A DNA stretch of 12,380 nt, taken from the NCBI GenBank assembly GCA_030039105.1, contig JASHQO010000401.1, forward strand, positions 1 through 12,380, in the 5' to 3' direction. Positions 1 to 6,500 of the stretch are shown piece by piece (position 1 is the stretch's first letter; every line of letters starts with the position of its first letter). The DNA is from Xanthobacteraceae bacterium (lineage in GTDB: Bacteria; Pseudomonadota; Alphaproteobacteria; Rhizobiales; Xanthobacteraceae). The notes under the pieces are model-generated. The model worked only from the letters and a program-made list of their open reading frames with translations. It made no database searches and was not told where the DNA came from. The translations under genes were made by a program, and so were the position numbers.

Positions 1-464
1 ATCTGCTGGCGCTCAACGCCACCATCGAGGCGGCGCGCGCCGGCGAGGCTGGCCGCGGCTTCGCCGTGGTGGCCGGCGAGGTCAAGGCGCTGTCGTCGCA
101 GACTGCGAGAGCGACCGAAGAGATCGGCGCCCAGATCGAGACGATGCAGAGCGCGACCGCTCGTTCGATCGCGGCGATCGGCGGCATCGAGAAGACCATT
201 CGCGAGATCGGCGAAATTTCCGGCGCGATCGCCAGCGCCGTCACCCAGCAAGGCGCGGCGACCCAGGAAATCGCGCGCAGCGTCGAGATTGCGGCACGCC
301 GTACCAACGACACCGCCGACGAGGTGGTCCGGGTCGGCGAAGCGACCGAGAACACGCGCGCCAGCGCCGCTTCGGTGAAGATGCTCGCTAACGACTTGTC
401 TGTGGCGGCCGACCAGATCCGCGCCCAGGTCGATCAGTTCTTCTCGAAACTGCGAGTGGCCTGA
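1..464 (+). CDS. methyl-accepting chemotaxis protein, C-terminal part (5' end outside window)
   Basis: This is the cytoplasmic signalling half of a chemoreceptor, which passes ligand state to CheA/CheW. The frame is open from base 3 and gives 153 residues before a TGA stop. It begins in the conserved hairpin tip (LLALNATIEAARAGEAGRGF, then AVVAGEVKAL), the hallmark of the MCP signalling domain. After the tip comes an uninterrupted heptad-like helix rich in Ala, Glu, Ile and Thr with QQGAATQEIARSV, the returning helix of the four-helix bundle. It ends QFFSKLRVA with no CheR/CheB-tethering pentapeptide. The sensor, membrane and HAMP parts lie upstream of the window, so ligand and topology cannot be stated. 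It converges on yraN with only 12 bp between stops. Confidence 0.95.
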   Translation, partial: LLALNATIEAARAGEAGRGFAVVAGEVKALSSQTARATEEIGAQIETMQSATARSIAAIGGIEKTIREIGEISGAIASAVTQQGAATQEIARSVEIAARRTNDTADEVVRVGEATENTRASAASVKMLANDLSVAADQIRAQVDQFFSKLRVA

Positions 465-476
465 CGCCGGCGCCGG

Positions 477-899
477 TCAGCGCGAGGCATCGAAGGCATT
501 GGCGATATGCCGCGGCAGCTTGCCGGGCGTCACCAGGATCACGTCGAAACGGATGAAGCGCTGGACGTCGTCGGGGTGGCTCGAAAGCCAGAACTCGGCG
601 GCGGCGACGATGCGCCGCTTGCCGCGCTCGGTCACCGATTGCGCCGCGGCATCGAGGCTGTCGCGGGCCTTGACCTCGACGAACACCAGCTCGCGGCGAC
701 GCCGCGCCACGATATCGATCTCGCCGACCGGGGTTTTCCAGCGTCGCGCCACGATCCGGTGACCCTTGGCGACCAGCAGCATGGCGGCGCGGCTCTCCGC
801 CGAAAGGCCGAGCCGGAATGCGGCGACGCGCTCCGGCCGGGGCTCGGGTTTGGGCGAGCGGGATTTGGGCGAGCCGACGGGCTCAGCGCGACGCGCCAT
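477..899 (-). CDS. yraN: YraN family (UPF0102) nuclease-fold protein
   Basis: A 140-residue protein of the UPF0102/YraN family, which has a restriction-endonuclease-like fold; the cellular role is not firmly established. The family core is visible: GLSAESRAAMLLVAKGHRIV (31-50), GEIDIVA (59-65), VFVEVKAR (72-79) and FDVILV (118-123). The Glu/Asp of GEID and the EVK triad match a PD-(D/E)XK arrangement. The ATG at 899 is chosen because the protein then begins MARRAEP, the length fits the family, and GAAGGA lies 8 nt upstream. A longer frame from 1028 lies within rsmI and adds low-complexity Arg-rich sequence unlike YraN. The gene overlaps the rsmI end by 17 bp, implying co-transcription. In related genomes I would expect gshB next; here a chemoreceptor gene sits on the opposite strand instead. 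Confidence 0.9.
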   Translation of the reverse strand: MARRAEPVGSPKSRSPKPEPRPERVAAFRLGLSAESRAAMLLVAKGHRIVARRWKTPVGEIDIVARRRRELVFVEVKARDSLDAAAQSVTERGKRRIVAAAEFWLSSHPDDVQRFIRFDVILVTPGKLPRHIANAFDASR

Positions 900-1854
900 G
901 ATCGCGTTCCTTCGCCAGTCGCAGCGCGCGTTGATAAAGCGCGCGGCGCGGCAGCCCGGTGACGTCGGCCACCTCCCCCACCGCATCCTTGAGCGAGACG
1001 CGGCTGAGCGCCTGGCGCAGCAGCGCATCGGCTTCGTCGGTGCTGACGGCCGCCGGCTCTTGGGGCGGCGCGACGACCAGCACGAACTCGCCGCGCAGCT
1101 CGCCGGCCGCGCAAGTTTGCGCCAAGGTTTCGAGATCGCCGCGCCGGACCTCTTCGTGCAGCTTGGTGAGCTCGCGGCAGACCACAGCGTCGCGCGCGCC
1201 GAGCCCCGCAGCCAGATCGTCGAGCGTCGCGGCGAGGCGCGATCCGGCTTCGAACAGCACCAGCGTCGCGGGAATGCGGCCGAGCTCGGCGATACGGGCG
1301 CGCCGCGCGGTCGCCTTTGCCGGCAGGAAGCCGGTAAAGAAAAATTGGTCGGTCGGCAGGCCCGAGACGGTCAGCGCCGCCAGCAGCGCCGAGGCGCCGG
1401 GTAGCGTCGTGACCGCATGGCCGGCTTGGTGCGCCGCGCGCACCAGCTTGAAGCCGGGATCGGAAATCAGCGGCGTGCCGGCATCGGACACCAGCGCGAT
1501 CGCGGCGCCTGCGGCAAGGCGGCGCAACAGCGCCGGCCGCGCCTGGATGGCGTTGTGATCGTGGTAGGGTGTCAGCGGGGTGGCGATGGCGTAGCGGTCG
1601 AGGAGCTTCCGCGTCACGCGGGTATCTTCGCAGGCGATCACGTCGGCGCCGGCGAGCGCGGCGAGCGCGCGCAGTGTAATATCGCCGAGATTGCCGATCG
1701 GGGTCGCAACAATGTGCAGTCCCGGCGCGAGCCGCTTGACCTCGGTCGGACGGCCGTCGAGGACGTAGCGCCGGGGCGAAGCGTCGGAAGAGGCGAGGGG
1801 GCGCTGCGTTTCGCTCATCGCAGCAAATTTAGCGCAGACCCCCGCGGTCGTCAT
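883..1854 (-). CDS. rsmI: 16S rRNA (cytidine(1402)-2'-O)-methyltransferase RsmI
   Basis: SAM-dependent enzyme that 2'-O-methylates C1402 of 16S rRNA in the ribosomal decoding centre. The 323-residue product carries the tetrapyrrole-methylase-like signatures in order: GLHIVATPIGNLGDITLRAL (45-64), CEDTRVTRKLL (75-85), SDAGTPLISDPG (123-134), PGASA (152-156), FFFTGFLP (171-178), CRELTKLHEE (226-235) and GEFVLVV (255-261). The start is uncertain. ATG 1854 gives a 40-residue N-terminal tail before the conserved domain; ATG 1818 is an alternative. Neither has a well-spaced ribosome binding site (AAAGGA lies about 19 nt before 1854). It is first of the rsmI-yraN pair and is transcribed away from the lipoprotein gene at 1973. 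Confidence 0.95.
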   Translation of the reverse strand: MTTAGVCAKFAAMSETQRPLASSDASPRRYVLDGRPTEVKRLAPGLHIVATPIGNLGDITLRALAALAGADVIACEDTRVTRKLLDRYAIATPLTPYHDHNAIQARPALLRRLAAGAAIALVSDAGTPLISDPGFKLVRAAHQAGHAVTTLPGASALLAALTVSGLPTDQFFFTGFLPAKATARRARIAELGRIPATLVLFEAGSRLAATLDDLAAGLGARDAVVCRELTKLHEEVRRGDLETLAQTCAAGELRGEFVLVVAPPQEPAAVSTDEADALLRQALSRVSLKDAVGEVADVTGLPRRALYQRALRLAKERDHGASR

Positions 1855-1860
1855 GGCGGT

Positions 1861-1900
1861 GGCGAATTCGTTATCCTTTCCATTTAGTTAACTATTCGCC
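1861..1900. promoter_or_regulatory. divergent promoter region of rsmI and the LpoA-like gene, with inverted repeats
   Basis: The gap between the two divergent genes holds an interrupted inverted repeat, GGCGAAT (1861-1867) with ATTCGCC (1894-1900). Inside it lies the 10-bp palindrome TAGTTAACTA (1885-1894). This is the only A+T-rich stretch nearby and must carry at least one promoter, but no clear -35/-10 pair is recognisable. Binding of a specific regulator is inference only. Confidence 0.35.
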
Positions 1901-1957
1901 CCCAGAATGACAGATTGGCGATGCCCTATGGGTGGGGGTGCCTTTTCAGGCCGTCGT

Positions 1958-1963
1958 GAGGAG
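1958..1963 (+). promoter_or_regulatory. ribosome binding site that decides the lipoprotein start
   Basis: GAGGAG lies 9 nt before the GTG at 1973. No comparable site precedes the ATG at 1907, so it favours the GTG as the true start and places the lipobox cysteine at residue 34. Confidence 0.7.
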
Positions 1964-1972
1964 AAAACTGCC

Positions 1973-3199
1973 GTGTCCGCGGAAATGCCGCTCCATGGGC
2001 CGGTCGTATTGCCCTCCCGTCGCTGCGCCCTCGCCGGCCTGCTGACGACGGCTGGCACGCTGCTGGCCGGCTGCTCCGGCAATTCCAGCCTGCTCAACAC
2101 GTTCACGTCGCCGACACCGCCGCCGCAGAGCGCCGAAGCGCCGCCTGGCGCCAGCATTGGCAACGGCCAGGTCAGAGCCGGCTTGATCCTGCCGCTATCG
2201 GCGGCGGGCAATGCCGGCGTTGCCGGACAATCGATGCGCAATGCCGCCGATATGGCGATCGCCGAGTTCAATTCGCCAAACGTTCAGCTCCTGCTGAAAG
2301 ACGACGGCGGCACCGCCGAGGCAGCGCGGATCGCGGCGCAACAGGCGCTCGACGAAGGCGCCGAGATCATCCTCGGACCGCTGTTTGCGCAGTCGGTCAG
2401 CGTGGTCGGCCAAGTCGCGCGCTCGCGCAACGTTCCGGTGATCGCGTTCTCGACCGACGCCAATGTCGCCTCCCCCGGCGTTTACTTGCTGAGCTTCCTG
2501 CCGGAGACCGATGTCGAGCGCATCGTGCAGTATGCGTCTTCGACCGGAAAGCGCTCCTATGCGGCGTTGATCCCGGATAATCCCTACGGCACGGTGGTCG
2601 AAGCCGCCTTCAAGCAGGCAGTGGCGCGCCGCAACGGTCGAGTGGTCGCGCTGGAGCGCTACCCGCACGACAAGGCCGCCATGGTCGGTCCGGTCCGCAA
2701 CGTCGCCCAGGCCGCGGCGGGTGCCGAGGCCCTGTTCATTCCCGACGGTGGCGACGCAGTGCCGGACGTAGTCCAGGCCTTTACTGCCGGCGGCGGCGCT
2801 CTCAAGAAGATCCAGCTACTCGGCACGGGCCTGTGGGACGACACCCGGATCAGCTCCAACCCACAGCTCGACGGCGGCTGGTACGCGGCCCCGGACGGTG
2901 CCGGTTACCGCGGCTTCGCCGAGCGCTACCGCACCCGCTATAAGCAGGAGCCGACGCGGACTGCGACTCTGGCCTACGACGCCGTGGCCCTGATCGCCGC
3001 CCTGGTGAAGACCCAAGGGGCGCAGCGTTTCAGCACCGCGGTGCTGACCAACCCGTCGGGCTTTACCGGGATCGACGGCCTGTTCCGGTTCCGCGCCGAC
3101 GGCACCAACGAGCGCGGGCTGGCGGTTTTGAAGGTCACACCGTCGGGTTCGCAGGTCATCGCGCCGCCGCTGAAGAGCTTTGGCGGCTCCGGAATATAA
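1973..3199 (+). CDS. penicillin-binding protein activator (LpoA-like) lipoprotein with periplasmic-binding fold
   Basis: A 408-residue lipoprotein with a Leu/Ile/Val-binding-protein-type fold (Peripla_BP_6), of the group annotated as penicillin-binding protein activators. The start is GTG 1973, preceded by GAGGAG; ATG 1907 would add 22 residues unlike a signal peptide. Residues 1-34 form a lipoprotein signal: PSRRCALAG, a hydrophobic stretch, then lipobox LLAGC with Cys34. SRRCAL also loosely resembles a twin-arginine motif. A Ser/Pro-rich linker (about 35-66) precedes the binding domain, which opens RAGLILPLSAAG and contains LGPLFAQSV, PVIAFSTD and LAYDAVALIAAL. The LpoA role (outer-membrane stimulation of a peptidoglycan synthase) is known for enteric LpoA, which has an extra N-terminal domain missing here, so function is inferred. 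An amino-acid ABC transporter binding protein is less likely because no permease genes are adjacent. Confidence 0.85.
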   Translation: MSAEMPLHGPVVLPSRRCALAGLLTTAGTLLAGCSGNSSLLNTFTSPTPPPQSAEAPPGASIGNGQVRAGLILPLSAAGNAGVAGQSMRNAADMAIAEFNSPNVQLLLKDDGGTAEAARIAAQQALDEGAEIILGPLFAQSVSVVGQVARSRNVPVIAFSTDANVASPGVYLLSFLPETDVERIVQYASSTGKRSYAALIPDNPYGTVVEAAFKQAVARRNGRVVALERYPHDKAAMVGPVRNVAQAAAGAEALFIPDGGDAVPDVVQAFTAGGGALKKIQLLGTGLWDDTRISSNPQLDGGWYAAPDGAGYRGFAERYRTRYKQEPTRTATLAYDAVALIAALVKTQGAQRFSTAVLTNPSGFTGIDGLFRFRADGTNERGLAVLKVTPSGSQVIAPPLKSFGGSGI

Positions 3200-3210
3200 G
3201 CTAGCTTATA
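3195..3210. repeat. left copy of the ATAAGCTAGCTTAT palindrome
   Basis: Perfect 16-bp palindrome TATAAGCTAGCTTATA that includes the lipoprotein gene's TAA stop (3197-3199). Five bases later comes CTACCGT (3215-3221). The same 14-bp core recurs at 5240-5253, preceded there by the reverse complement ACGGTAG, so the two copies face each other across the three-gene block. It has no loop and no T-tract, so it is a poor intrinsic terminator and looks more like a binding site or a boundary sequence. Confidence 0.75.
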
Positions 3211-3224
3211 AAATCTACCGTACC

Positions 3225-3749
3225 TTACGCATGGACCAGCTTCGGAAAGTGCTGATGGCAATTGAGGTCCCACGCCAGCACGTCGATGCGGATGATCCGC
3301 TCGATGGCCGCCTTGTATTCGGGATCGCGGACCTTCTCGAGCAGTGCCGGGTCGTGGTCGATCACGGTGGCACGGCCCCAGATTTTAAGGCGCCGGCCGC
3401 GTGCATAGTCGATGATGAACAAGAGAACGCGGTCGTTCTCCGACAGGTTGCCGACCGTGATGTACTGCTTGTTGCCGGCGAAATCGGCAAACGCCAGCGT
3501 GTGCCCGTCGAGCACTTTCAGGAAGCCCGGCGGGCCGCCGCGATGCTGCACGTGCGGCCAGCCGTCGCGGCTCGCGGTGCCGATAAAGAAGCTGTCGGCA
3601 CCGGCAATGAAGGCGATGAGGTCATCGTTCAAGCTGTTGCGCGGCGGGTCCCTGGCTTCGACGCGTTCGCCAAGCTCGCGGGCACCGTAGCGGCTCTGCG
3701 CCGCTTTGACCGCGTCCGAGAAGGCCAATTGAGCGAAGGCTCGGCTCAT
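3225..3749 (-). CDS. pyridoxamine 5'-phosphate oxidase-like FMN-binding split-barrel protein
   Basis: A 174-residue protein of the PNPOx-like split-barrel superfamily (Putative_PNPOx type). Such proteins usually bind FMN or a related flavin as a dimer and reduce or oxidise small molecules; true PdxH function is not implied. Visible landmarks are FFIGTASRDGWPHVQHRGGPPGF (about 54-76), LAFADFAGNKQYITVGNL (about 85-102), RVLLFIIDY (about 107-115) and the closing strand LKIWGRATVID. ATG 3749 is preferred over GTG 3752 because AGAGG then sits 7 nt upstream. It lies 37 bp downstream of the tautomerase gene and is probably co-transcribed with it. Its stop is 25 bp from the stop of the convergent lipoprotein gene. 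Substrate unknown. Confidence 0.85.
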   Translation of the reverse strand: MSRAFAQLAFSDAVKAAQSRYGARELGERVEARDPPRNSLNDDLIAFIAGADSFFIGTASRDGWPHVQHRGGPPGFLKVLDGHTLAFADFAGNKQYITVGNLSENDRVLLFIIDYARGRRLKIWGRATVIDHDPALLEKVRDPEYKAAIERIIRIDVLAWDLNCHQHFPKLVHA

Positions 3750-3786
3750 CACTGTGCCTCTTGCGTTGAGAGCAGCACGGGATCGT

Positions 3787-4212
3787 TTAAGCCGCGGCTT
3801 TCTGCACGGCGCTGAGCTTGCCGGCGATATAGCGCTCGTTCTGGGTCAGGCCGCCATAGCCGTAGGCATCGCCGCGCACGTCGTCGACGTGGACGTAGCT
3901 CTCGGCGTGCAGCGGCCCGATCAGCTCGTTCATCGTCGCGAAGGCGGCGGCGACGAAGGCCGCTTTCTCTTCCCGTGTGTTGGTGCCGTCGACGATGCGG
4001 ATATCGAGCCAGAAACTCGCCAGGCCGTGCGCGGCGAGCGACTTGTCGGCGATGAACCATTTGGCCGGGTCGATCTCCTCGACCACGACCGCGGTCACGT
4101 TCGGGTCCTTGTGCAGGATATCGCTCGACAGGCGCTGGGCCGCTTGTGCGATGGCCTTCGGCAGCTCGGTTTGGCGCCGCGACGAAGCGTATTGGATGCT
4201 GATCATGGGCAT
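3787..4212 (-). CDS. tautomerase family protein with N-terminal catalytic proline
   Basis: A 141-residue member of the 4-oxalocrotonate tautomerase superfamily, whose members use an amino-terminal proline, exposed by Met removal, as catalytic base. Proline is residue 2, and an Arg falls at position 11 counted from Pro-1, as in 4-oxalocrotonate tautomerase. The length is about twice that of the 62-residue enzyme, suggesting a fused two-beta-alpha-beta protein like cis-CaaD or MSAD. The C-terminal half has YVHVDDVRGDAYGYGGLTQ, typical of long tautomerases. The start is firm: AAAGGAG lies 6 nt before ATG 4212, and the in-frame ATG at 4206 would lose the proline. It is first gene of a likely operon with the FMN-binding protein and is divergent from the LysR gene. 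The substrate cannot be inferred. Confidence 0.88.
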   Translation of the reverse strand: MPMISIQYASSRRQTELPKAIAQAAQRLSSDILHKDPNVTAVVVEEIDPAKWFIADKSLAAHGLASFWLDIRIVDGTNTREEKAAFVAAAFATMNELIGPLHAESYVHVDDVRGDAYGYGGLTQNERYIAGKLSAVQKAAA

Positions 4213-4286
4213 GGCGGTCTCCTTTCGTCAGCGAATGGGTTGTTCGACGCCCACAATATCGGGCTGGCCGGCGGCGAGAGAATGGA

Positions 4287-4317
4287 CGTTGAATGTGATA
4301 TACTCTTCCATTCAACG
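4287..4317. promoter_or_regulatory. LysR-type operator candidate: perfect 9-bp inverted repeat
   Basis: CGTTGAATG (4287-4295) and CATTCAACG (4309-4317) are exact reverse complements separated by 13 bp, so half-site centres are 22 bp apart, about two helical turns, as expected for a dimeric regulator. The spacer contains TGATATACT (4296-4304), an extended -10 (TG-N-TATACT) reading towards the LysR gene. Binding would therefore cover the LysR promoter, consistent with autorepression and control of the divergent tautomerase gene. A 10-bp direct repeat CGAGAGAATG at 4275-4284 and 4316-4325 brackets the site. The sequence features are seen; the regulatory role is inferred. Confidence 0.6.
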
Positions 4318-4322
4318 AGAGA

Positions 4323-5222
4323 ATGCCGATGAGCCGGATGGAAGACTTCCAGGCTTTCGCGGCCGTCGTCGACAGGGGAAGCCTCACGGCGGCGGCTCGT
4401 CACCTCGGCCGCTCCCTGCAGTCGGTGAGCCGGTCGCTGGGGTCATTGGAGCGTGAGCTTGGCGTCGAGCTGATCCGACGCACGACGCGCCGTTTGCGCC
4501 CGACCGACGCCGGCGCCGCGTTTTACCGCCGGCTCAGCGCGGCGCTCGCCGAGATCGACGCTGCCAAGCTCGAGATCGCGAACCGCCGCGCCGAGGCCAC
4601 CGGGCTGTTGCGGATCGCGGGCTCCACCGCATTCGCGCCGCTCTATATCGTTCCACATCTGCCGGCCTTTCTGCAGGCGCACCCGCGGGTCGAGATCGAG
4701 CTCGATTTGTCGGATAGCTATGTCGACCTGATCGGCGGCGGTTTCGATCTGGCGATCCGGATCGGCGAGCTGCCGGATTCGAGCCTCAAGGCGCGGCGAC
4801 TGGCGAACTCGCGGCGGGTCGTGTTCGGTGCGCCAAGCTATTTCGCCAAGCACGGCCGGCCGCAGCGGCCAGACGATCTTGCTCGCCACGCCTGCATCGT
4901 CCGCACCGCGGCGCTCGAGGGCAATGCCTGGCCGTTCACGATCGACGGACGCGTAAAGGCGGTGAAAGTGGCCGGGCGGTTTCGCACCAGCGGTGCGCTC
5001 GCCGCCAACGAAGCCGCCGTTCAGGGACTTGGTATCGCCAACGCGCCGCTGTGGCAGGTGCGAGGATTGGTCGACCGTGGTGCGGTGGAACTGGTGCTGA
5101 CCCGGTTCGAGCCGGCGCCAATTCCCATCCACGCGGTGTGGCCGGCAACCAGCGTCTTGCCGGCCAAGACCCAGCTCTTCGTCGAATTTTTTGCGGCGCA
5201 GCTCAAAGAGGAACGGCTCTGA
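4323..5222 (+). CDS. LysR family transcriptional regulator (CrgA-like)
   Basis: A 299-residue LysR-type regulator. The N-terminal winged helix-turn-helix is clear: MEDFQAFAAVVDRGSLTAAA, then RHLGRSLQSVSRSLGSLERE, then RRTTRRLRPTDAGAAFYRR (about residues 6-70). The effector-binding domain follows from about residue 90 (GLLRIAGSTAFAPLYIVPHL; FDLAIRIGELPDSSLKARRL), the wording of the CrgA-like group. The length matches the family's usual 290-310. The start could be ATG 4323 or ATG 4329; GAGAG is only 1-2 nt from the former but about 7 nt from the latter, so 4329 may be the real start. It is divergent from the tautomerase and FMN-protein genes, the standard arrangement for a LysR regulator and its target operon. 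The inducer is unknown. Confidence 0.93.
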   Translation: MPMSRMEDFQAFAAVVDRGSLTAAARHLGRSLQSVSRSLGSLERELGVELIRRTTRRLRPTDAGAAFYRRLSAALAEIDAAKLEIANRRAEATGLLRIAGSTAFAPLYIVPHLPAFLQAHPRVEIELDLSDSYVDLIGGGFDLAIRIGELPDSSLKARRLANSRRVVFGAPSYFAKHGRPQRPDDLARHACIVRTAALEGNAWPFTIDGRVKAVKVAGRFRTSGALAANEAAVQGLGIANAPLWQVRGLVDRGAVELVLTRFEPAPIPIHAVWPATSVLPAKTQLFVEFFAAQLKEERL

Positions 5223-5223
5223 A

Positions 5224-5254
5224 ACGGTAGGTAAAAACCATAAGCTAGCTTATG
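5224..5254. repeat. right copy of the ATAAGCTAGCTTAT palindrome with upstream ACGGTAG
   Basis: CATAAGCTAGCTTATG (5239-5254) is a perfect 16-bp palindrome sharing its central 14 bp with the copy at 3196-3209. ACGGTAG (5224-5230) precedes it, as its reverse complement follows the left copy. TGATATACT (5253-5261) follows at once and equals the extended -10 found in the LysR promoter at 4296-4304, so this copy could be an operator-promoter reading rightwards. It lies between the convergent ends of the LysR gene and hemW; no gene starts there that I can support. Confidence 0.7.
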
Positions 5255-5290
5255 ATATACTTGAGCTTCTCTTTGGAAACAGCCAGATAT

Positions 5291-6466
5291 TTACGCGGCC
5301 AGATCGGCCACAACGGCGTCCAGGACCGGAAAGCCGGACAGGGTGACCCGGAGCCGGCCATCGGCAGTGGTCTCGACCAGTCCGTGCTCTTGCAGCATGG
5401 CGACGCGCGCCGGATCGAGCGTCCGGCCCGCCACGGCGGTATAGCGGGCCGTGTCGATGCCCTCGGCGAGCCGCAGCCCCATCAGCAGGAATTCGTCGGC
5501 CACCTCCTCGCGCGTGAGCGCGTCGTCGGTGATGAGGCCGTGGCCGTTGGCCTCGACCCGCATCAGCCAGGCCTCTGGCCGCCGCTCCGTCGCGGTGGCG
5601 TGGCGACTGTCGTCGACGTCGAGCCGGCCAATGTTAAGTCGACCATGGGCGCCGGGCCCGATGCCGGCATATTCCTGGGCGCGCCAGTACACGAGATTGT
5701 GCCGGCATTCGCCGCCCGGCCGGGCGTGATTGGAAATCTCGTAGGCCGGCAGGCCGTGGGCGGCGCAGATATCCTGCGTGGTGTCGTAGAGCGCACGGCC
5801 GAGGTCGTCGCCGGGCACGGCAAGCTTGCCGGCAGCGTGCAGCGCCGCGAACGGCGTGTCCGGCTCGATGGTTAGCTGATAGAGCGAGAGGTGGTCGCCG
5901 GCTTCGCTCAGCGCCCGGGTGAGCTCGGCCGCCCAATCCTTCGGCTCCTGCCGCGGCCGGGCGTAGATCAGGTCGAACGAGTAGCGGTCGAAGATGCTGC
6001 GCGCGACGCCGACCGCGTCGAGTGCCTCGCGCGAGGTGTGCAAGCGGCCGAGCTCGGCGAGCGCCTTATCGTCGAGCGCTTGCACCCCAAGCGAGACGCG
6101 ATTGACCCCGGCGGCTCGATAGCCGCGAAACCGCGTCGCCTCGACACTGGTCGGATTGGCCTCCAGCGTCACCTCGACGTCGGGCGCCACGGACCAGTGC
6201 TTTCCGACCGCATCGAGGATCGCCCCGACGGTCGCCGGCTGCATCAGCGACGGTGTGCCGCCGCCGAAGAAAATCGTCGACACGATGCGGCCCGGCACCC
6301 GCGCCGCGGTCGCGGCGATCTCGCCAGCAAAGGCGCGGCCGAAGCGCGCCTGGTCGATCGGCTCGCGGCGCACGTGGCTGTTGAAATCGCAGTAGGGACA
6401 CTTCGACAGGCAGAACGGCCAATGGATATAGACGCCGAAGGCGGCGGAAGCGGGCGAATCCGTCAT
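5291..6466 (-). CDS. hemW: radical SAM family heme chaperone HemW
   Basis: A 391-residue radical SAM protein of the HemW group, which binds heme and hands it to target proteins; older annotations call it oxygen-independent coproporphyrinogen III oxidase. The iron-sulfur motif is VYIHWPFCLSKCPYCDF with Cys19, Cys23 and Cys26 (CX3CX2C). Further marks are FFGGGTPSLM (about 66-75), LEANPTSVE, VNRVSLGVQALDD, LSLYQLTIEPDTPF, YEISNHARPGGECRHNLVYW (about 242-261) with the HNxxYW that marks HemW, and GIGPGAHGR. ATG 6466 starts MTDSPASAAFG and gives a family-typical length. In-frame ATGs at 6475, 6478 and 6529 also exist; the farthest would translate a tandem repeat (ARLV twice). It is probably the last gene of an rph-rdgB-hemW group, although 238 bp separate it from rdgB. 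Confidence 0.94.
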   Translation of the reverse strand: MTDSPASAAFGVYIHWPFCLSKCPYCDFNSHVRREPIDQARFGRAFAGEIAATAARVPGRIVSTIFFGGGTPSLMQPATVGAILDAVGKHWSVAPDVEVTLEANPTSVEATRFRGYRAAGVNRVSLGVQALDDKALAELGRLHTSREALDAVGVARSIFDRYSFDLIYARPRQEPKDWAAELTRALSEAGDHLSLYQLTIEPDTPFAALHAAGKLAVPGDDLGRALYDTTQDICAAHGLPAYEISNHARPGGECRHNLVYWRAQEYAGIGPGAHGRLNIGRLDVDDSRHATATERRPEAWLMRVEANGHGLITDDALTREEVADEFLLMGLRLAEGIDTARYTAVAGRTLDPARVAMLQEHGLVETTADGRLRVTLSGFPVLDAVVADLAA

Positions 6467-6500
6467 GGTCTCCATCATATCGCAGGTCCGGACCGGCCAT

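Noticed and set aside
900..1028. Longer yraN start at 1028
   Set aside because: It adds 43 residues that overlap rsmI and lack family similarity, while ATG 899 has a good ribosome binding site.
1850..1877. Ten-codon leader peptide (MERITNSPPP) overlapping the rsmI start
   Set aside because: Its stop overlaps ATG 1854 as ATGA, which is suggestive, but a frame this short is expected by chance and has no attenuator features.
3195..3210. Palindromes at 3195 and 5239 as intrinsic terminators of convergent genes
   Set aside because: They lie between convergent stops, but have A+T-rich stems, no loop and no T-run, and extra conserved bases outside the palindrome, so a terminator does not explain them well.
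3195..5254. Insertion sequence or integron cassette
   Set aside because: No transposase, integrase, attC-like structure or target duplication is visible; only the boundary inverted repeats suggest mobility, so it is listed as a finding rather than a mobile element.
5252..5320. Possible small gene starting MIYLSFSLETARYLRGQ after the right palindrome
   Set aside because: Despite an operator-like sequence just upstream, there is no ribosome binding site and the frame continues as antisense to hemW with no family resemblance.
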